Shown piece after piece: positions 9,979-18,074 of a stretch of 64,000 bases of DNA. This DNA comes from Pseudoxanthobacter soli DSM 19599 (lineage in GTDB: Bacteria > Pseudomonadota > Alphaproteobacteria > Rhizobiales > Segnochrobactraceae). Location: positions 1 to 64,000 of the forward strand of contig NZ_FRXO01000005.1 of assembly GCF_900148505.1 (NCBI RefSeq). The letters are read 5' to 3'. Each line of letters starts with the position of its first letter. Within the stretch, counting starts at the first letter, position 1. The position numbers and the translations under genes were made by a program. The notes below the pieces were generated by a model. That model made no database searches. It saw nothing but the letters and a program-made list of their open reading frames with translations, and was not told where the DNA came from.

Positions 9979-9991
9979 ATGTTCGGATTGA
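9776..9991 (+). CDS. Possible leader ORF overlapping the cydA start
   Basis: An ATG preceded by GAAGGA (6-bp spacing) opens 71 codons that end 13 bp inside cydA. The product is proline- and arginine-rich, resembles no family I know, and contains a duplicated pentapeptide HWPVP from a perfect 15-bp tandem repeat (9808-9837). It may be a translated leader coupled to cydA, or merely an open frame in GC-rich DNA. I give it low confidence. Confidence 0.25.
   Translation: MSALIETATAGHWPVPHWPVPLAPQPAARGGTGVHAPESRRRPVFTSPLPPQRFGPARVAAGVQEDAACSD
9808..9837 (+). repeat. 15-bp perfect tandem duplication
   Basis: The unit CCATTGGCCGGTGCC occurs twice head to tail, 140 bp upstream of the cydA start. Confidence 0.85.
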
Positions 9992-11418
9992 CGGCGCTGG
10001 AACTCGCCCGCATCCAGTTCGGCTTCACGGTTTCGTTCCACATCATCTTCCCGGCGATCACCATCGGGCTGGCGAGCTATCTCGTCGTGCTTGAGGGGCT
10101 GTGGCTCTGGAAGAAGAACGAGGTCTATCGCGATCTCTATCACTTCTGGACGAAGATCTTCGCGGTCAACTTCGCGATGGGCGTCGTCTCAGGTCTGGTG
10201 ATGGCCTACCAGTTCGGCACCAACTGGAGCTATTTCTCGTCCTTCGCCGGCTCGGTGACCGGGCCGCTGCTCGCCTACGAGGTGCTGACGGCGTTCTTCC
10301 TCGAAGCGGGCTTCCTCGGCGTCATGCTGTTCGGCTGGAACAAGGTCGGGCCGGGCCTGCATCTGTTCGCCACCATCATGGTGGCGGTCGGCACCCTGAT
10401 CTCGGCGACCTGGATTCTCGCCTCCAACAGCTGGATGCAGACGCCCCAGGGCTTCGAGATCATCGACGGCCGCGTCGTGCCGGTGGACTGGCTGAAGGTC
10501 ATCTTCAACCCGTCCTTCCCCTATCGCCTGGCGCACATGACGATCGCGGCCTATCTCGCCACCGCGCTGTTCGTCGGCGCCTCCGGCGCGTGGCATCTGC
10601 TGCGCGGCCGCGATACGCCGGCGGTACGCACCATGTTCTCCATGGCGCTGTGGATGGTGCTACTGGTGGCGCCGGTCCAGATCGCGGTGGGCGACGCCCA
10701 CGGCCTCAACACGCTGGAGCACCAGCCGGCGAAGATCGCCGCGATGGAAGGCCACTGGCGCAACGAGCCGGGCGCGAAGGGCGTGCCGCTGATCCTGTTC
10801 GGCTGGCCGGACATGGCGGCGGAGGAAACGCGCTACAAGATCGAGATCCCGCAGCTCGGCAGCCTGATCCTCACCCACAGCCTCGATGGCCAATATCCCG
10901 GCCTCAGCGCCTATCCGCCCGAAGACCGGCCGAACGCCACCATCGTGTTCTGGTCGTTCCGCGTGATGGTCGGGCTCGGCTTCCTGATGCTGCTGCTCGG
11001 CGTCTGGGGTGCGTGGCTCCGGTGGCGCGGCCGGCTCTATGCCTCGCCGCTGTTCCTCCGGTTCGCGACGGTGATGGGGCCGGCCGGGCTGGTCGCCATC
11101 CTCGCCGGCTGGTTCACGACGGAAATCGGCCGCCAGCCCTGGGTGGTCTACGGGGTGATGCGCACCGCCGACGCGGTCTCGAACCACTCGGCGGTGGCGC
11201 TCTCGGCCACGCTCGGCCTGTTCATCGTGATGTATTGCGCGGTGTTCGGCACCGGCATCAGCTACCTGCTCAAGCTCGTCGCCAAGGGGCCGCAGCAGGG
11301 CGAAGGCGAGGGCCACGGCCATACGCCCGTGCCCGGCGCCAACGATTACGGCCAGTCGGCGCGCCCCGCGCGGCCGCTGTCCGCCGCGCCCGACGACATC
11401 GATCCGGCGCTCGGTTGA
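9979..11418 (+). CDS. cydA: Cytochrome bd-type (cyanide-insensitive) ubiquinol oxidase subunit I
   Basis: The protein has 479 residues, close to CioA proteins and shorter than E. coli CydA, because the Q-loop after the GRQPW motif region is short. Landmarks include the N-terminal LARIQFGFTVSFHIIFPA with the heme-ligand His, GDAHGLNTLEHQPAKIAAMEG and TEIGRQPWVVYG. About nine membrane helices are predicted. With CydB it oxidises quinol and reduces oxygen to water at high affinity without pumping protons. ATG 9979 is preceded by AGGAGG. It heads a three-gene operon with cydB 11 bp downstream. The short Q-loop and the DUF2474 partner identify the CIO subtype, usually associated with low oxygen or respiratory inhibitors. 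Confidence 0.96.
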   Translation: MFGLTALELARIQFGFTVSFHIIFPAITIGLASYLVVLEGLWLWKKNEVYRDLYHFWTKIFAVNFAMGVVSGLVMAYQFGTNWSYFSSFAGSVTGPLLAYEVLTAFFLEAGFLGVMLFGWNKVGPGLHLFATIMVAVGTLISATWILASNSWMQTPQGFEIIDGRVVPVDWLKVIFNPSFPYRLAHMTIAAYLATALFVGASGAWHLLRGRDTPAVRTMFSMALWMVLLVAPVQIAVGDAHGLNTLEHQPAKIAAMEGHWRNEPGAKGVPLILFGWPDMAAEETRYKIEIPQLGSLILTHSLDGQYPGLSAYPPEDRPNATIVFWSFRVMVGLGFLMLLLGVWGAWLRWRGRLYASPLFLRFATVMGPAGLVAILAGWFTTEIGRQPWVVYGVMRTADAVSNHSAVALSATLGLFIVMYCAVFGTGISYLLKLVAKGPQQGEGEGHGHTPVPGANDYGQSARPARPLSAAPDDIDPALG

Positions 11419-11429
11419 GGAGACCGTTC

Positions 11430-12440
11430 ATGGGCATCGATCTTCCCCTTCTCTGGGCGGTCATCATCGGCTTCGGGCTGATGATGTACGTCATCATGGA
11501 TGGCTTCGATCTCGGCATCGGCCTCCTGTTCCCCTTCGTGCCCGGCCGCGACGACCGCGACGTGATGGTCAACACCGTCGCGCCGGTGTGGGATGGCAAC
11601 GAGACGTGGCTGGTGCTCGGCGGCGCGGCGCTGCTCGCCGCCTTTCCGCTCGCCTATGCCGTCATCCTATCCGCGCTCTATCTGCCGCTGGTGCTCATGC
11701 TCGCCGGGCTCATCTGGCGCGGGGTCGCCTTCGAGTTCCGCTTCAAGGCGGACGAGGCCCACAAGCCGTTCTGGGACAAGGCCTTCGCCTGGGGCTCCTA
11801 TATCGCCACGTTCTTCCAGGGCGTCTCGCTCGGCGCCTTCATCAACGGCTTCCCGGTGGAGAACGGCGCCTATGCCGGCGGCCTGCTCGACTGGCTCACC
11901 CCGTTCAGCCTGTTCACCGGGTTCGGGCTTCTTGTCGCCTACGCGCTGCTCGGCGCCACCTGGCTCGTGATGAAGACCGAGGGCGCGCTCCAGCGCCGGA
12001 TGCGCGCGCTCGGGCGGCCGATCACCGCCGTGCTGCTCGCCACAATCGCGGCCGTCAGCCTGTGGACGCCGCTCGCCCATGCCGACGTGTCGGCGCGGTG
12101 GTTCTCGATGCCCAATCTCGCCTTCTTCGCGCCGGTTCCGGCGCTGGTGCTCATGGCGAGCGCGGCCCTCGTCCGGTCCCTCGGCCGCGACGACAGCCAC
12201 GCGGCGCCGTTCGTGCTGGCGCTGGCGCTGCTGTTTCTCGGCTATACCGGGCTCGCCATCAGCCTGTGGCCCAACATCATCCCGCCGGCGGTCTCGATCT
12301 GGCAGGCCGCGGCGCCGCCCCAGAGCATGGGCTTCGCGCTGGTCGGGGCGCTGTTCATCATCCCGTTCATCCTGGCCTACACCGCGTGGTCCTATTACGT
12401 GTTCCGCGGCAAGGTGAAGGCGGGGGAGGGCTATCACTGA
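11430..12440 (+). CDS. cydB: Cytochrome bd-type ubiquinol oxidase subunit II
   Basis: The protein has 336 residues and multiple membrane helices. Typical CydB landmarks are visible: an N-terminal YVIMDGFDLGIG, then the NTVAPVWDGNETWLVLGGAAL block and FFQGVSLGAFINGF. It forms the heterodimer with CydA and stabilises the heme sites. The start ATG follows a GAGGAGA ribosome binding site that overlaps the cydA stop. The TGA stop overlaps the ATG of the next small gene (ATGA), so the three are translationally coupled. Confidence 0.97.
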   Translation: MGIDLPLLWAVIIGFGLMMYVIMDGFDLGIGLLFPFVPGRDDRDVMVNTVAPVWDGNETWLVLGGAALLAAFPLAYAVILSALYLPLVLMLAGLIWRGVAFEFRFKADEAHKPFWDKAFAWGSYIATFFQGVSLGAFINGFPVENGAYAGGLLDWLTPFSLFTGFGLLVAYALLGATWLVMKTEGALQRRMRALGRPITAVLLATIAAVSLWTPLAHADVSARWFSMPNLAFFAPVPALVLMASAALVRSLGRDDSHAAPFVLALALLFLGYTGLAISLWPNIIPPAVSIWQAAAPPQSMGFALVGALFIIPFILAYTAWSYYVFRGKVKAGEGYH

Positions 12441-12661
12441 TGAAGGCCCATCCAGTGATGACCCCGCCCGGCGTGATGAAGAGGCCCGGGGCGACGAGGC
12501 GGCCCATGGCGAGGAACGGGCGCGGCACACCGCGCCCCGGCACCCTCTGGGTGCGCCGCGTCGGCTGGCTCGTGCTGATCTGGGTTGCGAGCGTCGCCGC
12601 ACTCGGCGTCGTCGCGCTGGTGTTCCGCGCGGTGATGAGCCTCGCCGGCATGACGCCCTGA
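12440..12661 (+). CDS. DUF2474 family small subunit of CIO-type bd oxidase
   Basis: This 73-residue protein has a basic, proline-rich N-terminal tail and one membrane helix (about residues 42-66, VGWLVLIWVASVAALGVVAL). DUF2474 proteins are encoded at the end of cioAB-type operons and are thought to play the part of CydX/CbdX, the single-helix stabilising subunit. The ATGA overlap with cydB supports co-translation. Residues 1-30 are longer than usual, and an internal Met (about residue 24) could be the real start. Confidence 0.8.
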   Translation: MKAHPVMTPPGVMKRPGATRRPMARNGRGTPRPGTLWVRRVGWLVLIWVASVAALGVVALVFRAVMSLAGMTP

Positions 12662-12666
12662 GGCCG

Positions 12667-12683
12667 GCTCCGGCTTCCGGAGC
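12667..12683. terminator. Hairpin after the cyd operon
   Basis: GCTCCGG and CCGGAGC pair around a 3-nt loop just after the DUF2474 stop, between convergent genes. It lacks a T-tract, so intrinsic termination is uncertain. Confidence 0.35.
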
Positions 12684-12852
12684 AAAGTCCGGGCGAACCA
12701 GGGGCTCCGGTCACTGGGAGGCCGTCGGCTGCGGCCGGAAATGCGGGCGGCGAGCCGGAATGCCGCAACGGCATGCGCCCGGGCAGTGCGGCAGGGGCAT
12801 GCCGCCGGCCGGAACGGGTCAGCCCCGCCGGCCAGCGGCCGCCTCGGAGGCG

Positions 12853-13728
12853 TCAGCCCGTCTTGCCCAGCTTGTCCTGCGTCTTCGTGGCGAAGTCGCC
12901 GGCATCGTGGCGCTCGTGAAGCTGCTCGGACGGATCGCCGTACGTGCGGTTCACCATGCGCCCGCGCTTGACGGCAGGGCGGGCGAACACCGCTTCCGCC
13001 CAGCGGCGGACGTTCTTGTAATCCTGCACCGACAGGAACTCGCCCGCATTGTAGAGCCAGCCCATCACGAGGCCGCCATACCACGGCCAGATCGCCATGT
13101 CGGCGATGGTGTAGGCGTCGCCGGCGACGAACGCGCTCTCGGCGAGCCGGCGGTCGAGCACGTCGAGCTGGCGCTTCACCTCCATCGCATAGCGGTTGAT
13201 GGGGTATTCCAGCTTCGTCGGCGCATAGGCATAGAAGTGGCCGAAGCCGCCGCCGAGGAACGGCGCGGAGCCCATCTGCCAGAACAGCCAGGACAGACAT
13301 TCCGCCCGGGCGGCCGGCTCGGTCGGCAGGAAGGCGCCGAACTTCTCGGCGAGATGGATCAGGATGGCACCGGATTCGAACACCCGGATCGGCTGCGGGC
13401 CGGACCGGTCCATCAGGGCGGGAATCTTGGAGTTCGGATTGACGGAGACGAAGCCGGAGCCGAACTGGTCGCCCTCGCCGATCTTGATCAGCCAGGCATC
13501 ATATTCCGCGCCGCTGTGGCCGAGCTCCAGGAGCTCTTCCAGCATGATCGTGACCTTCTGGCCGTTCGGCGTCGCCAGCGAATAGAGCTGGAGCGGATGC
13601 TTGCCGACCGGCAGTTCCTTGTCGTGGGTCGGCCCGGCGATCGGCCGGTTGATGCTGGCGAACGTGCCGCCGCTCGGCTTCTCCCAGGTCCAGACCTTCG
13701 GCGGCGTGTATTCGGATGAATCGTTCAT
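12853..13728 (-). CDS. yghU: YghU-type glutathione S-transferase / disulfide-bond oxidoreductase
   Basis: The protein has 291 residues, the usual YghU length. The thioredoxin-like half contains LYSLATPNGQKVTIMLEE (about 47-64), the TPNGQKV signature of nu-class GSTs that bind two glutathiones. It continues through NPNSKIPA and FESGAILIHLAEKFG. The helical half carries GDAYTIADMAIWPW (N-capping motif). Family members show disulfide reductase and organic peroxide activity in the cytoplasm. It is monocistronic and convergent with the cyd operon. Confidence 0.93.
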   Translation of the reverse strand: MNDSSEYTPPKVWTWEKPSGGTFASINRPIAGPTHDKELPVGKHPLQLYSLATPNGQKVTIMLEELLELGHSGAEYDAWLIKIGEGDQFGSGFVSVNPNSKIPALMDRSGPQPIRVFESGAILIHLAEKFGAFLPTEPAARAECLSWLFWQMGSAPFLGGGFGHFYAYAPTKLEYPINRYAMEVKRQLDVLDRRLAESAFVAGDAYTIADMAIWPWYGGLVMGWLYNAGEFLSVQDYKNVRRWAEAVFARPAVKRGRMVNRTYGDPSEQLHERHDAGDFATKTQDKLGKTG

Positions 13729-14161
13729 GGCCGATCGCTCCACTTCATCGTTGAACAGGCCCTTGCTTGAACAGGCCCTTGCGGGGAACGCCCGGCGCGA
13801 TGCCCCGGGCAATGGGAATGGAAACGCCGCCTTCCCTCCGCCACAGAGGCGCCCGGGCCGCCTTGCCGCAGCCGGCAGGGCACGCGGCTTTGCAGGATCA
13901 TGGCGGGTCGGGCAGGGCAGTCGCGAAAGGCGGGACGTCGGATCTGCGCCTCGGGCGCACCCTAGAGCGCTTTCCGATCTGATGGAATCATCAGATCGAC
14001 AAGAAATCGCTCCAGATTCAGAAGCGTGAGCATATCCTTGTCGTTCAGATCGGTTCGATCTGAACGGGTTATGCTCTAGCATGTCGTGTCTTGCCTGGCG
14101 GAATTGAACCCCCACCGCCCCGCCATCCCGGCGGAAAATTTCGTTGCCGGGGCCGGGAATG
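13729..14161. other. Intergenic region with REP-like element
   Basis: Between yghU and the hydrolase gene I find only REP-like copy B (13962-14079). The 230 bp upstream of yghU show no recognisable promoter or gene. Confidence 0.6.
13962..14079 (+). repeat. REP-like intergenic element, copy B (complete)
   Basis: This 118-bp element is bounded by inverted termini CTAGAGC (13962) and GCTCTAG (14073-14079). Hairpin 1 is CGATCTGAT / ATCAGATCG (13975-13983 with 13990-13998) and hairpin 2 is GTTCAGATCG / CGATCTGAAC (14043-14064). It is nearly identical to copy C over the first 70 bp. It has no coding capacity. Confidence 0.85.
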
Positions 14162-15082
14162 TCAGGGCGTCCCGCCGGGCAGGGTCGGGCCGTGCAATGT
14201 CCGCTCCGGCCACGGATTTCGCCCCTGCTCAAGCCACAAAAGCATGTCCCGCCAGAAGCTGTCGGCGAAGCGGGAATGGAACAGGGCGAAGTGGCCGATC
14301 TCGGCGAGGCCGAAATCGGCGGGCTGGAGTTCGACCTGGGTGCGCGGCGCGCCGGCATAATAGGCGAGGCTGCGGCCGATGGCGCGGGGTGTGCCGAGTT
14401 CGTCGTCCGAGACGCCGACAGCGAGGATCGGCGCGCGGACGGCGGCGAACCGCCCCAGGATGGCATCGCGCTCCGCAGCGGGATGGCTGAGTTCCATCCG
14501 CGCGCGGCGGAAGCTCCAGTCGTTGGCGACGCCGGCCGGCAGGTCTTCCAGCCAGCCGAGGCGGCGGCCGGGGAAATAGCCGCAGAGCGCGGTGACGAGC
14601 GGCATCGCCACATGCCATTTCAGCACGAGCCCGGCCCGCCGCGCCGCGGCGTAGTCCCGCCACCAGGCATATTGCGCCCCGACGGTCAGCATCCGGTCGA
14701 TCCGCGGTGCGCTCGCCGAAAGCCCGGGCAGGAAGCCGCCGATGCTGTGGCCGACGACCATCACCGGCCGCCCCGCCGCCAGCTCGTCCGCGAACCGCAA
14801 CGCGGCCTCGAAGTCCCGCGTGCCCCAGTCGTGCCAGCGATAGCCGCAGCCGCGCAGTCGCGCCGGGCGCGAAGCCCCGATGCCGCGATAATCGTAGGTC
14901 AGCGCCTCGAAGCCGTGGCCGGCGAGGAAGCGGGCATAGCGATGATAGTAGCGCGCCAGCACGCCGGTGGCCGGATTGACGACCACGACCGCCTTGGCCG
15001 GCCTGTCCCGCTCCCGCCAGCGGTGGCCGCCAAGCCGCACGCCATCGGCGCACGCGATCTCGACGGCTTCACCGTCCGTCAT
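14162..15082 (-). CDS. Alpha/beta-fold hydrolase (COG4757-like)
   Basis: The protein has 306 residues from ATG 15082. The nucleophile elbow GHSIGG, the oxyanion region NPATGVLARYYHRYARFLA, the strand block YDYRGIGAS, an Asp candidate in GVSDDELGTP and the C-terminal His in AEIGHFALFHS match the esterase/lipase superfamily (serine aminopeptidase-like). The substrate is unknown. The frame continues upstream as a low-complexity Ser/Gly/Pro stretch; ATG 15241 has a better ribosome binding site (CAGGGA) and would add 53 residues, so the start is uncertain. It lies downstream of, and in the same direction as, the second MocR gene. Confidence 0.85.
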   Translation of the reverse strand: MTDGEAVEIACADGVRLGGHRWRERDRPAKAVVVVNPATGVLARYYHRYARFLAGHGFEALTYDYRGIGASRPARLRGCGYRWHDWGTRDFEAALRFADELAAGRPVMVVGHSIGGFLPGLSASAPRIDRMLTVGAQYAWWRDYAAARRAGLVLKWHVAMPLVTALCGYFPGRRLGWLEDLPAGVANDWSFRRARMELSHPAAERDAILGRFAAVRAPILAVGVSDDELGTPRAIGRSLAYYAGAPRTQVELQPADFGLAEIGHFALFHSRFADSFWRDMLLWLEQGRNPWPERTLHGPTLPGGTP

Positions 15083-15132
15083 CGGCGCGGCGGCAGGCGC
15101 CACCGCGTCCGGTTCGCGGGCGTCAAGTCCGC

Positions 15133-15200
15133 CGACAGGAGAACTGTCGACAGGAGAACCCCCGAGAGAGGAGCCACCGACAGGAGATCCGCCGGAGAGG
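15133..15200. repeat. Imperfect 15-bp tandem repeat
   Basis: CGACAGGAGA occurs at 15133, 15148 and 15178, with degenerate units between and after, giving a 15-bp period. Read in the hydrolase frame it encodes Ser-Pro-Val-Gly-Gly-like pentapeptides. Confidence 0.7.
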
Positions 15201-15370
15201 GGTTCGCCGGAAGCGGCGGCACGGCCTGGAGGCACGGTCATCGGCGGCATCCCTGCTTGATCGACGTTCGGCCGGTCCCCCCGGAACCGGCGGCCGGGTC
15301 GCTGACTGCCGCCGCCGGCACCGCTCCGGTTCGACGGGCCGGAGGTCGGCATCGAGTCCGATCGGCCAAT

Positions 15371-15408
15371 TGTATCGATTGAACAGTCAAAATGCTGTTC
15401 AATTTTGG
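15371..15408. promoter_or_regulatory. Palindromic element upstream of the hydrolase gene
   Basis: TTGAACAG (15379-15386) and CTGTTCAA (15395-15402) form a perfect 8-bp inverted repeat with an 8-bp spacer. The flank TGTATCGA and the spacer motif AAAATG recur with the same spacing at 16987-17010, directly upstream of the MocR gene. It is a candidate operator shared by the two minus-strand genes. Confidence 0.4.
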
Positions 15409-15543
15409 AGTCCGGACCGACACGCTGGTCGTCGCTTGTCCCCGTGTTGGCTTTCCTGCACCGGCCCCTCTGTGAGCTGCCTCGTCCGGTAAAGCGGGGC
15501 GATCGGCGGTGTCCTCGGCCGGATGCGGTCCGGTCGCGCGATG

Positions 15544-17001
15544 TCAGATTACGGTCTCCTCCGGATCGCGCATCAACCGCGCAATGATGTGCAATGCGCG
15601 CTCAAGATCGTCGCGATGATCGGGCGCCAGAGTGCAAAGACGAACACCGCCGGCCTTGTCTCCGCCGAGCGAGGTCGCGTCGGGCGGGGTGAGGCGAACG
15701 CGGTGCTCGCTGCACCGGCGGGCGAGCTTTTCCGCCGCCACCGCCGGCATCGGAAGCCAGAGATGCGGCGATCCTTCCGGCATCGGCACGTCCGCAAGCC
15801 GCAGCACCTTCCGGGCGAGGTCGATGCGGGCTTTGGCCTCCCGGCGCAGCGCCTCGGCGGCGATGGCATCGGCGCCGAGTTCGATCAGCGCGCATCCGAG
15901 CTCGACCGCGCTCGGCGGCGCGCCGAAGACGTCGGCCCGAAGCGCCCTAAGCAGGGGCGGAAGCCGGTCTTCCGGCGGCACCAGCACGCCGAGGCGCACG
16001 AGCGGCGTCAGGCATTTCGAGAGGCTGGTCAGGTAGTAGGTCCGATCCGGTGCGAGTGCCTTGTAGGTCACCGGTCCCGCCGTGGCATAAAGACCATAGA
16101 CATCGTCCTCGACGATGAACGCATTATGTGCTTCACAGACCTTGATTAGCGCGAGACGTCTTGCTTCGCTGACTTCGAATCCGAGGGGATTCTGACAAAC
16201 CGGCGTGGTATAAACCATGCGGCATCCGGTTTCCTTGAAAGCCCGATCGAGATCGTCGGGCATCATTCCCTCGGCGTCATGGTCGACGACCTCCCACCCG
16301 AGCCCGAGATGGACGGCGGCAGCGATGGCGCCGGAGAACGTCGCCGCCTCGCAGGCGATCGAGGGCGACAGCCCGGCGAGGTCGGCGAAGGCGAGGTGGA
16401 TCGCCTGCTGCGCGCCGACGCAGAGCAGAAGGCCGTCGGCCTCAGCCTCAAGCCGCGTCCGCGACAGCCATCTGGCCACGATGGCGCGCTGCCCCTCCGT
16501 GCCCCTCAGGTCGTGCAGTCCGCCAGCCGGCAGCGTCAGCACCCTCCGCGCCGCCCGTTCGCTGGCCTGCAGAAACAGCGCCTCCTCGATCATCAGCGGC
16601 GGCACGTTGAGGGTCAGGTCGACAGGCACGCCCCACGATTTCCGCTCAAGCTCGCTGACGAACGTGCCCCGTCCGACCTCGCCGCGCACCAGCCCGCGCC
16701 GGGTGAGCATGTCCACTGCCCGCGTCACCGTGCCGATGGCGACGCCGGCTCCCTGCGCCAGCACGCGGTGGGACGGCAGCCGTTCCCCCGGCGCGAGCCG
16801 CCCGTCCGCGATCAGCGCAGCGAGTGCGTTCGCCAGCCGTTCATGAAGCGGGTCGTCGGTTTCGGCCAGTTGCAATTCGGGAACGGCGCGCGCCACGGAA
16901 CCTCCAGATGCCTCGCTGGCGTCTTCGGAGACACCCGGCGCTGCAATGATGATCGGGTTGACGATTCCGGACAAGTCACCGCAAACTGTATCGAATGTCA
17001 T
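15544..17001 (-). CDS. MocR-type (GntR/aminotransferase) transcriptional regulator
   Basis: The protein has 485 residues. A roughly 45-residue unstructured N-terminus precedes a GntR-type winged helix (about 50-118, with LHERLANALAALIADGRL and TVTRAVDMLTRRGLV). An aminotransferase-like domain follows, with PLP Lys in YLTSLSKCLTPLVRLG (K329) and Asp in IVEDDVYGLY. It probably controls the divergent beta-hydroxyacid dehydrogenase gene, 59 bp away across a shared AT-rich promoter region, and possibly the hydrolase downstream. I chose ATG 17001; a start at 17019 would add six residues. It shares domain order but little close identity with the MocR protein at 8105. Confidence 0.9.
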   Translation of the reverse strand: MTFDTVCGDLSGIVNPIIIAAPGVSEDASEASGGSVARAVPELQLAETDDPLHERLANALAALIADGRLAPGERLPSHRVLAQGAGVAIGTVTRAVDMLTRRGLVRGEVGRGTFVSELERKSWGVPVDLTLNVPPLMIEEALFLQASERAARRVLTLPAGGLHDLRGTEGQRAIVARWLSRTRLEAEADGLLLCVGAQQAIHLAFADLAGLSPSIACEAATFSGAIAAAVHLGLGWEVVDHDAEGMMPDDLDRAFKETGCRMVYTTPVCQNPLGFEVSEARRLALIKVCEAHNAFIVEDDVYGLYATAGPVTYKALAPDRTYYLTSLSKCLTPLVRLGVLVPPEDRLPPLLRALRADVFGAPPSAVELGCALIELGADAIAAEALRREAKARIDLARKVLRLADVPMPEGSPHLWLPMPAVAAEKLARRCSEHRVRLTPPDATSLGGDKAGGVRLCTLAPDHRDDLERALHIIARLMRDPEETVI

Positions 17002-17024
17002 TATAAAATGGCGATCCAATTCCG
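16987..17024. promoter_or_regulatory. Divergent promoter/operator between the MocR gene and the dehydrogenase
   Basis: This is an AT-rich island in GC-rich DNA containing TGTATCGAATG and TATAAAATGG. It aligns at about 23 of 38 positions with 15371-15408, suggesting a site for the same regulator. Confidence 0.35.
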
Positions 17025-17060
17025 CGGAAGACGCCGCCGGGGTTGGCAGGGAGGCGGCAC

Positions 17061-17957
17061 ATGGAGATCGGCTTCATCGGCCTCGGCATCATGGGTCAGC
17101 CCATGGCGGCGAACCTCAAGCGCGCCGGCGTGCCGCTGGTGGTGTGGAACCGGACGCCTCAGCGGACCGCGCCGCTCGCCGCGGAGGGTGCGGCGGTGGC
17201 GGAAACGGCCGCCGCGCTGCTCGCACGGGTCGGGATCGCCTTCCTGATGCTGATGAACGGCGAGGCGATCGATGCTGCGCTCGGTCGCGGCACCGATGCG
17301 TTTGCCGCAAACGTCGCCGGCCGCACTCTCGTCAATATGGGCACGGTGCCGCCGGGCTATTCCATCGCGCTGGAACGCGACATCCTCGATGCGGGCGGCG
17401 CCTATCTGGAAGCCCCGGTTTCGGGATCGCGGGCGCCGGCCGAGGCGGGCCGGCTGATCGCCATGCTGGCTGGCAGCTCTCCGCGCAAGGAAGAGGTCGA
17501 GCGCCTGCTCGGCTACATGTGCACGCGGGTGGTGCCGTGCGGTCCTGTGCCATCGGCGCTGCGCATGAAGCTCGCCGTTAATCTCTACCTGCTCACGACG
17601 GTCGCCGGGTTCGTCGAAGCCTTTCATTTCGCAGACGGACTGGGGCTCGACCTTTCCCGTTTCGTCGAGGTGCTCGAAGCCGGCCCCATGGCGAGCGAGG
17701 TGTCGCGCATCAAGGGCCGTAAGCTTCTGGCAGGCGACTTCACCGCCCAGGCCGCCATCGGCGACGTGCTGAAGAACAGCGCCCTTGTCGCGGACGCCGC
17801 GCACGAGGCCGGTGTGGCCTCGCCGCTTCAGAATGCCTGCCTGTCGCTCTATCGCGAGACGCTCGATCTCGGCCATGGCGATTCCGACATGGTGGCGGTG
17901 CTCCATGCCTTCGCCGCCCGGACGGCGGCGATCCGGCGGGCGTCGGCGGGCGCCTGA
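17061..17957 (+). CDS. NAD(P)-dependent beta-hydroxyacid dehydrogenase (HIBADH family)
   Basis: The protein has 298 residues, the usual family length. The N-terminal GFIGLGIMGQPMAANL is both the nucleotide-binding GxGxxG and the family signature. The substrate-binding APVSGSRAPAEAG follows at about 118-130. The catalytic Lys is K170 in RMKLAVN, with N174 conserved. Relatives oxidise 3-hydroxyisobutyrate or reduce tartronate semialdehyde and succinic semialdehyde; which applies here cannot be told. GGAGGCGG precedes ATG 17061. Regulation by the divergent MocR protein is inferred from position. Confidence 0.9.
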   Translation: MEIGFIGLGIMGQPMAANLKRAGVPLVVWNRTPQRTAPLAAEGAAVAETAAALLARVGIAFLMLMNGEAIDAALGRGTDAFAANVAGRTLVNMGTVPPGYSIALERDILDAGGAYLEAPVSGSRAPAEAGRLIAMLAGSSPRKEEVERLLGYMCTRVVPCGPVPSALRMKLAVNLYLLTTVAGFVEAFHFADGLGLDLSRFVEVLEAGPMASEVSRIKGRKLLAGDFTAQAAIGDVLKNSALVADAAHEAGVASPLQNACLSLYRETLDLGHGDSDMVAVLHAFAARTAAIRRASAGA

Positions 17958-18016
17958 GAGCGGCTGCCGGGGTGGCGCCACGGCCTGATACCGGACAGCC
18001 ACCCCGCGACCGCACA

Positions 18017-18049
18017 TTGTTGTGCGCAACAACTGTTGTATGATGCAAC
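18017..18049. promoter_or_regulatory. MarR-type operator
   Basis: TTGTTG-TGCG-CAACAA (18017-18032) is a perfect inverted repeat. A second imperfect one follows (GTTG 18035-18038, CAAC 18046-18049). The position 25-60 bp before the MarR-GNAT gene suggests autoregulation. Confidence 0.6.
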
Positions 18050-18074
18050 GAAATACATGGGAGGGGGCGCGTCG

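Larger units (their letters stand above)
15083..15543. other. Upstream region of the hydrolase gene
   Basis: This 461-bp stretch contains a 15-bp-period repeat (15133-15200), which may be coding if the hydrolase starts at 15241. It also contains a palindrome (15379-15402) set in an element that resembles the upstream region of the MocR gene at 17001. No further gene is apparent. Confidence 0.55.

Noticed and set aside
13729-14613. Upstream extension of the yghU frame into the REP-like element and the hydrolase gene
   Set aside because: YghU homology starts at ATG 13728; the extension is repeat and antisense sequence.
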